Assembly: GCF_029894425.1 (NCBI RefSeq)
Contig: NZ_JARXYJ010000001.1
Span: 9,907,769 to 9,971,768 of the forward strand
Direction: 5' to 3'
DNA: 64,000 nucleotides
Origin: Streptomyces sp. SAI-127
GTDB taxonomy: Bacteria > Actinomycetota > Actinomycetes > Streptomycetales > Streptomycetaceae
Positions 42,230-49,760 of the stretch are shown here, in pieces. The notes under the pieces are model-generated. The model worked only from the letters and a program-made list of their open reading frames with translations. It was not told the DNA's origin and did not search any database. Position 1 is the stretch's first letter, and each line of letters starts with the position of its first letter. Both the position numbers and the translations under genes were made by a program.

Positions 42230-42248
42230 GGGTCTTGCGACAAGCCCC
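42230..42248. promoter_or_regulatory. Rifamycin-associated element (RAE)
   Basis: GGGTCTTGCGACAAGCCCC differs at one position from the 19-bp RAE consensus as I remember it (GGGGCTTGCGACAAGCCCC). That inverted repeat lies upstream of rifamycin-inactivating genes in actinomycetes. It lies about 108 nt before the rph ATG. On the minus strand TTGTCG within it could be a -35, with CACAAT 19 nt on. On the plus strand TTGCGA (42235-42240) is 17 nt from TATAAC (42258-42263), a good promoter reading toward the MarR gene. Confidence 0.85.
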
Positions 42249-42271
42249 CCTGCGCGCTATAACTTAAGAGT

Positions 42272-42295
42272 GGCAAGGAGAGTTCTCTCCTTGCC
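42272..42295. promoter_or_regulatory. Perfect 11-bp-arm palindrome next to the RAE
   Basis: GGCAAGGAGAG (42272-42282) and CTCTCCTTGCC (42285-42295) are separated by TT. It lies at the predicted start of a plus-strand transcript from the TTGCGA/TATAAC promoter. It could be a MarR operator. As RNA it would also pair an AAGGAGAG Shine-Dalgarno-like sequence with its complement. Confidence 0.6.
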
Positions 42296-42378
42296 TTTGC
42301 TATTCGCCGTCCGCTGGGACTCACGAGATCTCGCGAAGCGTCCAGGCCGAGCCGCCTGATGTGTTCGCCGCGAGTGGC

Positions 42379-42403
42379 GCTTGCCCGACGACTCATCGGG
42401 TAC
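42379..42403 (+). promoter_or_regulatory. SigB-type promoter of the MarR gene
   Basis: GCTT (42379-42382), 15 nt, GGGTAC (42398-42403) matches the SigB consensus and lies about 58 nt upstream of the MarR GTG. Confidence 0.65.
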
Positions 42404-42461
42404 CGCGTTTGAATGAGGGCGGTATCCGCACAGCAGGGCGATTACTGAAAGCGATGGGTGT

Positions 42462-42965
42462 GTGACTCGTCTCAGTGGCTCGGGGGACGACCGGTCGAGC
42501 GGACCGGGTGACGACCCGCTCTCCGTCGCGCTGGACATCGCCGATGCCGTGGACGGTCTCGCGAACGTGTGGTCGGTGGCCGCCCAGGGCGCGAGTCTGA
42601 GGCTGTCGCCGCACCAGCTGAGAGCTCTTCGGATCCTGGAGTCGGAGCCGGGGCTCAATCTCACCACTCTGGCGGAGAGCATGGACATAGGTCCGCCCAC
42701 TGCCAGTCGGTTGTGCGATCGGCTGGAGGCGGCGGGCCTGCTGGAGCGGCTGCTGCATCCGCACAGGCGACGTGAGGTGCAGCTCGTCCTCACGGGGCGC
42801 GGCCGGCAGATCCTTGACGAAGTGGCCGCGCGCAGATCTCAGGCACTTGCCGTGGTCCTCGCGGCCATGGAACCCGGTGAGCGGGCGGCACTGGGCGGCG
42901 GTCTGCGGGCTTTCCTGACGGCTCAGGGCGACACCGGCAGGGACATCGACGGCCCCGAACGCTGA
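42462..42965 (+). CDS. MarR-family transcriptional regulator
   Basis: A 167-aa MarR protein. A Gly/Ser/Asp-rich N-terminus precedes the dimerisation helix. The winged helix is RLSPHQLRALRILESEPGLN, LTTLAESMDIGPPTASRLCD and RLEAAGLLERLLHPHRRREV, with the wing LVLTGRGRQILDEV. It lies between rph/RAE and the convergent stressosome operon and has a SigB-type promoter. A close relative at 49040 flanks the other side of the stress block with the same TASRLCDRL-type recognition helix. The target may be the palindrome at 42272 (inference). Confidence 0.88.
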   Translation: MTRLSGSGDDRSSGPGDDPLSVALDIADAVDGLANVWSVAAQGASLRLSPHQLRALRILESEPGLNLTTLAESMDIGPPTASRLCDRLEAAGLLERLLHPHRRREVQLVLTGRGRQILDEVAARRSQALAVVLAAMEPGERAALGGGLRAFLTAQGDTGRDIDGPER

Positions 42966-43010
42966 CCGGGTGGCGGAGCGCCTACCCGTTCGGCTGTGGT
43001 TCGGAGGCCT

Positions 43011-44750
43011 TCACGGCGTCACGGTGTGGCACAGCAACAGGCAGACGTCGTCGTCCCGTTCGGAGTCGTGCAGGAGGGGCTTGAGCAGGGCGTCGGCCGC
43101 GGCGTCCAGGTCCTTTTCCAGTTCCGGTGTGTTGAGCGCCGCGAGGGCGTGGCTCAGACGGTCGATGCCGGGGTCGATGCCCTGCCCCCGGCGTTCGACC
43201 AGGCCGTCGGTGTACAGCACCAGGGAGGAACCGGCGGGCAGGTCGGCCCGGTGATCCGTGTAGACGTAGGGCAGCGGGATGCCCAGCATCACGCCGGGTT
43301 TGGCGTCCAGGATCCGTACCGTGCCGTCGGCGGCGCGGGCGACGGCGGGCGGGTGACCGGCCGACGACCACACCACTTCCGGTTCGCCCGGCCGGAAGCG
43401 GGCGATCAGCGCGGTGGCGTACAGGTCCGGTTGCAGGTGGCCGAGCATGCGGTGCAGGCGCGTGAGGATCTCGCCGGGGGTGGCGTTCTCGACGGCGTAG
43501 GCGCGCAGGGCGGTGCGCAACTGGCCCATGACGACCGCGGCGTGCAGTCCGTGGCCGGTGACGTCCCCTATGACGGCCAGCAGGCTGCCGTCGGGCTGGA
43601 GGAAGGCGTCGTACCAGTCGCCGCCGATGTTCATGCCCCAAGTGGCGGGCAGGTAGCGCGCGGCGAGCAACAGGCCTGGCGGGGTGGGCAATTCGGTGAG
43701 CTGGGCGCGCTGCAGGGCTTCGGCGGTGTTGCGGGACTGCTGGTAACGGTGGGCGTGGTCAAGGGCCACGCCGACGCGGCGGGCGAGTTCGACCAGCATG
43801 ACGGAGGTGTCCTCGTCGAAGCGGGGGCCGGGGGCGGTGAGGGTGAGGACGCCCAGTAGACGCTGTGCGACGAGCGGAATGGCCAGCAGCGGCCGCTCCG
43901 GGGACAGGGCGGAGGGCGGGAGGTCGTCGACGCCGGGCAGGGCGCCGGGGCGGGCCGCGGCGTGCTGGGGGCGGCCTGTTCGGGCGGCGGCGACGGCGGC
44001 CGCCGAGTGCTCCCGGACGCGGTGTGCGAGCTCGTCGTCGGGGTCCGCGTACTCCTCCTCGTCGAAGAGCCAGACGTCGAGATGCTCCGCGTAGTCCGGC
44101 ACCAGCATGTCGGAGAGGCGGCGCAGGATGGCCGTATGACTGAGGGACGAGGTGATGGCGGCGCTGGCGTCGCCGAGGAAGGTCAGCAGGCGCCGGGCCC
44201 GTTCCGCCTCGGCGCGCGCGGTCCGCTCGGCTTCCAGGAGGTCGCGCTGTGCGCGTGCCGCGGCCTCCAGGTCGGCATGGAGGGCCAGAACGCCCTGGTT
44301 GGTCTGATGGAGTTCCTCCCGGTGCAGCCGGACCAGGCTTTCCTGCTCGTCGAGGAGGCTCAGCACCTCCGCGGTGTCCTCGTCGGCGCGCAGCAGGGCC
44401 TCCGGCAGCGAGGTGGCGACGCTCGGACCTAGGTGGGCGGGCTGGTGAGGCAGAGAGCAGGTGAGTGCGGGGACGTCGTCCAGCACACCTGGCCCGGAAT
44501 GGCCGACCGGGCTCAACGAAGCCTCGAGTCGACCGGTCTGCCCGGCGGCGGACTGCCGGACGTGGAGCAGGAGTTCCCACTTTCCGCCCCGGCCGAGGCA
44601 GCGGCGCAGCCGCGCTGTCAGCGCGGTCAGGAAGCGGGCTCGTTCCGGCGTCGGTGCCCCGGCGTCCGTGGCGATGCGGTCGGCGGCGGCGCGGGCCCGG
44701 GCGGCGTCGGCGACGGACGCGATTTTCCAGACGTCAGGGGGTGCGGTCAT
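43011..44750 (-). CDS. GAF-PP2C phosphatase with a degenerate HATPase-like N-terminus (RsbU role)
   Basis: A 579-aa protein. The first 110 residues look like an RsbT/RsbW ATPase that has lost its nucleotide-binding boxes (SVADAARARAAADRIATDAG, FLTALTARLRRCLGRGGKWE). A coiled coil (about 130-190), a GAF domain (about 200-345) and a PP2C domain follow. PP2C motifs are intact: NIGGDWYDAFL, VIGDVTGHGLHAAV, WSSAGHPPAVA, VLYTDGLVERRG and RDDDVCLL. The start overlaps the upstream RsbT/RsbX-type gene by 17 nt, so it is the last gene of the stressosome operon. It is the likely phosphatase for a downstream antagonist. Confidence 0.92.
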   Translation of the reverse strand: MTAPPDVWKIASVADAARARAAADRIATDAGAPTPERARFLTALTARLRRCLGRGGKWELLLHVRQSAAGQTGRLEASLSPVGHSGPGVLDDVPALTCSLPHQPAHLGPSVATSLPEALLRADEDTAEVLSLLDEQESLVRLHREELHQTNQGVLALHADLEAAARAQRDLLEAERTARAEAERARRLLTFLGDASAAITSSLSHTAILRRLSDMLVPDYAEHLDVWLFDEEEYADPDDELAHRVREHSAAAVAAARTGRPQHAAARPGALPGVDDLPPSALSPERPLLAIPLVAQRLLGVLTLTAPGPRFDEDTSVMLVELARRVGVALDHAHRYQQSRNTAEALQRAQLTELPTPPGLLLAARYLPATWGMNIGGDWYDAFLQPDGSLLAVIGDVTGHGLHAAVVMGQLRTALRAYAVENATPGEILTRLHRMLGHLQPDLYATALIARFRPGEPEVVWSSAGHPPAVARAADGTVRILDAKPGVMLGIPLPYVYTDHRADLPAGSSLVLYTDGLVERRGQGIDPGIDRLSHALAALNTPELEKDLDAAADALLKPLLHDSERDDDVCLLLCHTVTP

Positions 44751-45819
44751 GCGCGTCCGTTCGGGGGGCAGGGGTCAGTACGGCCACACTGGCGTCGTCG
44801 CGCAAGGGGCGGGCAGCGCTGCCGGCGTCCCTCAGGACGACCGCGGCCACCACGGCCGGGTCGTGCACGGCGAGTCGGGGGTCGCCGGGGGGCACCCAGC
44901 GGCTGGGGAGCCCGTCGCTGTGCAGGACGAGCAGACTGTCCGGCGCCCATGCGGTCGCGGACAGGGGCACGGCGGCGGGGAAGTGGGCTCCGACGATGCC
45001 CGGGTGCGAGATGAGGGGCCGCCACCCGCCGTCGGCGCGCAGTCTGGCGCCGATGTTGCCGACACCGGCGAACGAGAACCGGCCGCTGTCCTCGTCGAGC
45101 TGTGCGACGCCGACGGCCGCGCCTCGTGTGGCCCGCAGCGCCGCGTGCAGGTGCCGCAGGATCTCGGCCGGCGGCAGATCGGCACACCGGCGAAGTTCTT
45201 CCACGGCGGCGGTGGACGCTTCGGCCGCCTTCTGCCCGTGGCCCAGCCCGTCCACGAGCATCAGCGTGACCAGGGGACCGGAGCGCACTCGGCTGAAGGC
45301 GTCTCCGGAGTGCTCGGCATGGGCCAGGGAGGTGGTGATCCCCCCGGCCCGGGTGCCCGTACGCGAGTGCACCTCCCGGGGTTGAGGGCCGCCGGGCGCC
45401 CGGGCCGGGGCGATGCGTGCCACCGCGACGGTGCCCCCGCCCGGTCGGCTGTGCAGGTCGAACTCGCCGGAGATGCGCCGGCAGGTGCCCAGGCCTGCCC
45501 CCAGGGAGGAAGGGGCGGTCGTGTGACCGTCCCGCATCGCCGCCGGGACGTTGTCGATGCCCGGACCGTGATCGAGTGAGGCGATCTGCAAGCAGGGCAC
45601 GTCCTCGGCGCACGTGTCGGAGGGGGCGGTCAGATTGATGAGGACGCGGCCGCCGCCGGCGTGCTTGACGAGGTTGGTGCCCAACTCGGTGGCCACCAGC
45701 GCCGCGACCGCCGTGGAATGCGCGTCCAGTCCCGCGCCGGCGCAGGCGGCTTCGGCGGCGACGCGTACGTCCCGGACCCGGGTGCTGTCCTGCACCGGGA
45801 TGTCCCACACCCTGCTCAA
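44734..45819 (-). CDS. RsbT-like ATPase fused to RsbX-like PP2C phosphatase
   Basis: A 361-aa fusion. The N-terminal HATPase_c half has VRDVRVAAEAACAGAGLDAH, VATELGTNLVKHAGGGRVLI and DHGPGIDN, then SLGAGLGTCRRISGEFDLHS. The C-terminal half is an RsbX-type PP2C domain (MLVDGLGHGQKAAEASTAAV, FAGVGNIGARL, VLHSDGLPSRWV, LRDDASVAVL). RsbX removes phosphate from RsbS/RsbR to reset the stressosome. The TTG start at 45819 overlaps the rsbT stop (TTGA) with AGGTG upstream; a GTG three codons later is the alternative. Confidence 0.9.
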   Translation of the reverse strand: MSRVWDIPVQDSTRVRDVRVAAEAACAGAGLDAHSTAVAALVATELGTNLVKHAGGGRVLINLTAPSDTCAEDVPCLQIASLDHGPGIDNVPAAMRDGHTTAPSSLGAGLGTCRRISGEFDLHSRPGGGTVAVARIAPARAPGGPQPREVHSRTGTRAGGITTSLAHAEHSGDAFSRVRSGPLVTLMLVDGLGHGQKAAEASTAAVEELRRCADLPPAEILRHLHAALRATRGAAVGVAQLDEDSGRFSFAGVGNIGARLRADGGWRPLISHPGIVGAHFPAAVPLSATAWAPDSLLVLHSDGLPSRWVPPGDPRLAVHDPAVVAAVVLRDAGSAARPLRDDASVAVLTPAPRTDAHDRTP

Positions 45820-46262
45820 GGCGCACCTGTGCGGGGCGCGGGCAGGCCGGAGACCCAGTCGGTGATGGTGACGGTGGTGCCCCGGCCGGGGCGGCTGTCG
45901 AGAGCGAACTCCTTGACGAGCCGCTTGGCCCCGCTCAGCCCCATGCCCAGGCCGCCGCCGGTGGTGTAACCGTCGGCCATGGCGAGCTCGACGTCCCGGA
46001 TGCCGGGGCCCGCGTCGACGAAGGACAGCCGCAGTCCGCGGTGGGTGCCTTCGGTCAGCACCGTCATCTCCATGTGCCCGCCGCCACCGTGCACGAGGGC
46101 GTTGCGGGCCAGTTCGCTCGCCGCGGTCACCAGCTTCGTCTGCTGGACCAGATTGAAGCCGAGGTCGGCAGCGGCCTGGCGCACTTGCTGCCGTACCCGG
46201 GCCAGGTCGGCGTCCGAGCCGATGGGCAGACGCGTGGTCGAGGCGATGGGGGCATGCATCAT
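45816..46262 (-). CDS. rsbT: RsbT switch-kinase (stressosome)
   Basis: A 148-aa HATPase_c serine kinase. The motifs are intact: KLVTAASELARNALVHGGGG (N-box), FVDAGPGIRDVELAMADGYT (G1) and GGGLGMGLSGAKRLVKEFAL (G2). This is the RsbT hallmark. In the stressosome, RsbT is held by RsbS/RsbR, phosphorylates them upon stress and is released to activate a PP2C phosphatase. ATG 46262 overlaps the rsbS stop (ATGA) and has GAAGAGGG upstream. Confidence 0.94.
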   Translation of the reverse strand: MMHAPIASTTRLPIGSDADLARVRQQVRQAAADLGFNLVQQTKLVTAASELARNALVHGGGGHMEMTVLTEGTHRGLRLSFVDAGPGIRDVELAMADGYTTGGGLGMGLSGAKRLVKEFALDSRPGRGTTVTITDWVSGLPAPRTGAP

Positions 46263-46684
46263 GCACCCTCTTCCAGGTGAGCGGTCGGAGCCGCCGAGGA
46301 GGCCCGGCCCAGCAGGGACAGGGCCTTCTCGACGTTCAGGGCGGTGCTCAGGCCGGGCAGGGTGAGACCCAGTTCGACCAGGGTGATGGCCACGGCCGGA
46401 CGCATGCCGGCCAGTACGGTGCGCGCGGTCAGCAAGCGCGCGCTCGCGGCGATCTCGGCCAGAACACGGCCGAGGAAGGAGTCGATGATCTCCACGCCGG
46501 AGAGGTCGATCACCACACCGGCGACGGGCATCGCACTGGACGCGATACGCCGGGAGATTTCGTGCTGGAGTTGTTCGGCCGCGCCGTCGAGCAGCTCTCC
46601 CTGCAGGGTGACCAGCAGGACGTCGCCCAGCGCCAGTACCGGTACGGGGCCCGGGCCGGGACGCATGGCGGGGAGGCCGGTCAC
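46259..46684 (-). CDS. rsbS: RsbS stressosome scaffold (STAS)
   Basis: A 141-aa single STAS domain. GDVLLVTLQGELLDGAAEQL, then GVVIDLSGVEIIDSFLGRVL contains the Ser equivalent to RsbS Ser59, the RsbT phosphorylation site. AASARLLTARTVLAGMRPAV continues the fold. It is coupled to both neighbours by 4-nt overlaps (GTGA with rsbR, ATGA with rsbT). The strict one-to-one order matches stressosome operons. Confidence 0.93.
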   Translation of the reverse strand: MTGLPAMRPGPGPVPVLALGDVLLVTLQGELLDGAAEQLQHEISRRIASSAMPVAGVVIDLSGVEIIDSFLGRVLAEIAASARLLTARTVLAGMRPAVAITLVELGLTLPGLSTALNVEKALSLLGRASSAAPTAHLEEGA

Positions 46685-47580
46685 CGCGGGCCCGCCTCCA
46701 TGACCGGGCGCGCGGAGACGACGATGCCCTGCTGGGTGAGCGCGTAGGCCAGCGCGTCGGCGAGGCCGGCCCGCGTGATGATGGAACCGAGGTCGATGCC
46801 GAGCTGGACGATGGTCTGGGCGATGGCGGGACGGATCCCGGAGACGATGCACTCCGCGCCCATCAGGCGGGCCGCGGCGACGGTCTTCATCAGGTGCTGG
46901 GCCACGAGCGAGTCGACGGTCGGGACGCCGGTGATGTCGAGGATGGCGTACGCGGCCCGCTGGTCGACGATGGCTTCCAGCAGGCTCTCCATCACGACCT
47001 GGCTGCGGGCGCTGTCCAGGGTGCCGATCAGCGGTACGGCGACGACGCCGTCCCACAGCTTGATGACCGGGGTGGCCACCTCCAGCAGCTGCTGGCGCTG
47101 CCGGGCGATGAGCTCCTCGCCCGCGCTCACCGTGGTCTCCATGATCACCAGGCGCAGTGTGGCGATCAGGACCGCCAGCGCCTGCGTGCACGCGGTGGCC
47201 CGCGCGTCGTCGGCGTCGTCCTGGAACTCGGCACGCAGCAGTGCGGTCACGGGCTCGCGCAGGCCCGCGACCTCGCCGGCGATCTGCACCGGCGTGAACC
47301 CGGCCCGGGCCCGGCCCGCGGCCGTCCGGCCGAGCTGGTCCCTCACGGTGCCGAGTCCCGGAGCCTCGACGTCCTCCAGCCGTCCGGATCGGGCCACGTC
47401 GGCCAGGGCGTCCACCACCGCTTTGCACGCCTCGACCGCCTCGTCCTGGGAGACGGTGAAGACCGTACGGAACAGGGCGGCGTCCGCCCAGCGTTGGGCG
47501 ATCTGTTCACGGCGCCGTTCCAGGAAGGCGCCCAGCTCCTTCGCCGTCCCGGGGGCCGTGTCGTGCTCCGCCACCTGCAT
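46681..47580 (-). CDS. rsbR: RsbR stressosome sensor (N-terminal sensor plus STAS)
   Basis: A 299-aa protein. An all-helical RsbRD-type N-terminal region (about 1-160, ELGAFLERRREQIAQRWADA) is followed by a linker helix and a C-terminal STAS domain. PLIGTLDSARSQVVMESLLE keeps the Thr equivalent to Thr171 of B. subtilis RsbR. DITGVPTVDSLVAQHLMKTV has Ser where Thr205 is usual. The N-terminus lacks the globin-like heme ligands of some homologues, so the stimulus is unknown. ATG 47580 follows GGGAG closely. It is the first gene of the five-gene operon. Confidence 0.93.
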   Translation of the reverse strand: MQVAEHDTAPGTAKELGAFLERRREQIAQRWADAALFRTVFTVSQDEAVEACKAVVDALADVARSGRLEDVEAPGLGTVRDQLGRTAAGRARAGFTPVQIAGEVAGLREPVTALLRAEFQDDADDARATACTQALAVLIATLRLVIMETTVSAGEELIARQRQQLLEVATPVIKLWDGVVAVPLIGTLDSARSQVVMESLLEAIVDQRAAYAILDITGVPTVDSLVAQHLMKTVAAARLMGAECIVSGIRPAIAQTIVQLGIDLGSIITRAGLADALAYALTQQGIVVSARPVMEAGPR

Positions 47581-47624
47581 CGTCTCCCTGCCTGCGAGGC
47601 CGTAGGGCCCGCCGGGCGGTCAGG

Positions 47625-47649
47625 CCATGCGGCAATTATTGCCGCATGG
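47625..47649. promoter_or_regulatory. 25-bp palindrome upstream of the stressosome operon
   Basis: CCATGCGGCAA (47625-47635) and TTGCCGCATGG (47639-47649) are perfect 11-bp arms around TTA, 45 nt upstream of the rsbR ATG. It could be an operator. It could also terminate the PP2C gene upstream, though no T-run follows. Confidence 0.55.
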
Positions 47650-47715
47650 CAAACGTTAACGCGAGCGTGTGGGGCGAACAACATGCGGTCGCCGCCACGG
47701 GGTCGGCTCGTCCGT

Positions 47716-48888
47716 CTACTCGAACTGCGGCCTGCCGCGCCAGTCCAGACACACGATCAGCGCGTCGTCGTCCGGCATGGTTTCGCCGCGGTGGCCGGTC
47801 AGCTCCCGCAGGATCGCGCGCGGCACGTCTGCGGCGGGCAGCAGCCGCGTGGAGTGGATGGCACGGGCGAGCGCCGCCTCCCCGTACGCCTCTCCCTTGG
47901 GGGAAGCCACGGCATGCACGCCGTCGCTGACGAAGACCAGCCGGTCACCGGGCTCGACGTCAAAGTCCTGCGCCACGTAGTCGGTCTCCTCGAACATGCC
48001 CAGTGGGAGCTGGGCTTCGAAGGCGACGCGTTCCACGGTTCCGCCGCGCAGACGCAGCAACTGCGGGGAGCCGGCGTCCACGACGCTCGCCCGGCCGGTG
48101 GCCAGATCGAAGTCGAACATCAGGACGGACAAGTAGCAGTGCCCCCGGTAGTGGGCGTAGACGGCCTGGTCCGCCAGGGCCGCCTGGTCCGCGATGGAGA
48201 GACCGGCGCGGCGGGCGTTGCGCAGTGCGTTGATGGCCAGGTTCGTCAGCAGGGACGCCTCTATGCCCTCGCCCATGCCGTTGGTGACGTACAGCATCAG
48301 ATGGTCGGCGGTGGCGGACCAGTCGAAGTTGTCGCCGAAGATGGCGTAGGCAGGCTCCAGTTGGGCCCCCAGGTCGTACTCGGGGCGGGAGCAGGCGCGG
48401 CCGGGCAGCAGCTGCCACTGCATCTCGGCGGCCAGCGTCAGCCGGTCCTTGCGCCGCGCCTGGAGATACAGGTCGGTGTCGCGCTCGGCCACGACCACCT
48501 CGTGCCCCAGTACGTCGGCGATGTCGGCCAGTTCGGACTCCCAGCGGTGCGCGGCGTCGCCGTCGGACAGCGTGAGCGACAGCACGCCGAGCCGGTCGCC
48601 GCGCACACTGACCGGCAGATGCAGCCGTGTCCGCCCGTTCCGCCCTTCCTCCCGGTACGGCTTCTGGGAACCGAAGGCCCGGCCGGCCGGGCTGTTGTGC
48701 ACCGACACCGGCACCAGCGTGTGCGGCAGCACCGACACCGGCTGGAGCACGCTCAGGCCGTAGTCGGCCATGAACAGCTCGACGTCCTCCGCGCCGTACT
48801 GCTCGATCAGTACGGCGCGGATGGCGTCGAGCAACTCGTGGGGGGCCGCTGTGCGCAGAGCGCGCTCAACGGCCAGAAATCTCTTCAT
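47716..48888 (-). CDS. GAF-like/PP2C-family protein with an altered metal motif
   Basis: A 390-aa protein. A GAF-like region (about 15-150, AEDVELFMADYGLSVLQPVS) is followed by a SpoIIE-type domain (about 165-385). Where active phosphatases have GDWYD and VGDVxGHG, this one has FGDNFDWSATADHLMLYVTN then GMGEGIEASLLTNLAINALR, so the second motif Asp is Asn. I recall the same TNGMGEG form in other Streptomyces relatives, so it may be a subfamily trait. VFVSDGVHAVASPKGEAYGE and PDDDALIVCL remain. It is divergent from a MarR gene. Confidence 0.85.
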   Translation of the reverse strand: MKRFLAVERALRTAAPHELLDAIRAVLIEQYGAEDVELFMADYGLSVLQPVSVLPHTLVPVSVHNSPAGRAFGSQKPYREEGRNGRTRLHLPVSVRGDRLGVLSLTLSDGDAAHRWESELADIADVLGHEVVVAERDTDLYLQARRKDRLTLAAEMQWQLLPGRACSRPEYDLGAQLEPAYAIFGDNFDWSATADHLMLYVTNGMGEGIEASLLTNLAINALRNARRAGLSIADQAALADQAVYAHYRGHCYLSVLMFDFDLATGRASVVDAGSPQLLRLRGGTVERVAFEAQLPLGMFEETDYVAQDFDVEPGDRLVFVSDGVHAVASPKGEAYGEAALARAIHSTRLLPAADVPRAILRELTGHRGETMPDDDALIVCLDWRGRPQFE

Positions 48889-48896
48889 GATGCGAA

Positions 48897-48921
48897 ATAC
48901 CCCTGTCCTTCACCGGACGAC
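48897..48921 (-). promoter_or_regulatory. Partial SigB-like promoter of the PP2C gene
   Basis: On the minus strand GGGTAT (48902-48897) lies only 8 nt before the ATG. GTCG (48921-48918) is 15 nt upstream, one base off the GNNT -35. The -10 is exact, but the short distance to the start codon makes this weak. Confidence 0.35.
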
Positions 48922-49039
48922 GTACGGGTCCCCTCACGAGGTCGCCCCCCGATGGACCGCGTCGACCATCCCGGTCCCGTGTGGTCAGCGCGCGCGCCTA
49001 GTACGCTGACAGCACCCCAGTGCCTGCGAGAGTGTGATC

Positions 49040-49519
49040 GTGACTGCCTTCCGCCGCCGCTCAGAGCGCGATGAGGTCGCACGCGTGACCACCACAGCCG
49101 TCGAGCTGCTGGAGGTCGTGTGGGGCCGGGCCTCGACCGCGCCCACCTCCGCGTCGCAGCTTCGGGTGCTGCACATCCTCGAACACCATGACGGCATCAA
49201 CCTGCGCACCCTCGCCGAGTCCCTCGCCTCGACGCCGCCGTCCACCAGTCGGCTGTGCGACCGGCTGGTGGCGGCCGGGTTCGTCGAGCGGGTCGTGAGC
49301 GAGGAGAACAGACGTGAGGTGCGGCTGCATCTCAGTGGCCCGGGCCGCGCCTTCCTCGTCGACCTGCGCGCCCGCAGGGAGAGGGAGTTGCAGACCGTGC
49401 TGGCGGACATGCCTGCCGGCAAGCGGGTCGCGCTGCTGGAGGGGCTGGAGGCGTTCTGCGTCGCCGCGGCCACGCATATACACGACGACGCGGCGGATTC
49501 CGGCAGCCGGACCGCCTGA
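49040..49519 (+). CDS. MarR-family transcriptional regulator
   Basis: A 159-aa MarR protein. The DNA-binding region is SQLRVLHILEHHDGINLRTL, AESLASTPPSTSRLCDRLVA and AGFVERVVSEENRREVRLHL. It is clearly related to the MarR at 42462. It is transcribed divergently from the PP2C gene at 48888. GTG 49040 has GAGAG 7 nt upstream; GTG 49034 is an alternative. The shared 150-bp region contains a TCAGCG...CGCTGA inverted repeat near 48988-49012. Confidence 0.88.
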   Translation: MTAFRRRSERDEVARVTTTAVELLEVVWGRASTAPTSASQLRVLHILEHHDGINLRTLAESLASTPPSTSRLCDRLVAAGFVERVVSEENRREVRLHLSGPGRAFLVDLRARRERELQTVLADMPAGKRVALLEGLEAFCVAAATHIHDDAADSGSRTA

Positions 49520-49760
49520 CCCGACGATCGCGCCGACAGCGTCTTTGTCACCTCTCGACAGGTCCTTCCCCGTGCGTCCGACACGGTTACTGTGTTGCTT
49601 CCCGGCTTTTGTTGTCAAACGGCAACAGTGCGTCTGACCGCCCTTACCCGACCTCGGTTACCCCGTCGCGGCGAGTTCTTCGGTGGGTGTGCCGTATGTC
49701 TCTCGAACGAGGGAAGCGGCGCATGTGCGGAGCCATCGGGGGAAGAGGATGGATTTCTGC
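49520..49760. other. Intergenic region between convergent genes
   Basis: About 240 bp with no convincing gene. It contains an AT-richer stretch with a TGTTG...CAACA inverted repeat near 49610-49629 that could be part of a terminator. Confidence 0.4.
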
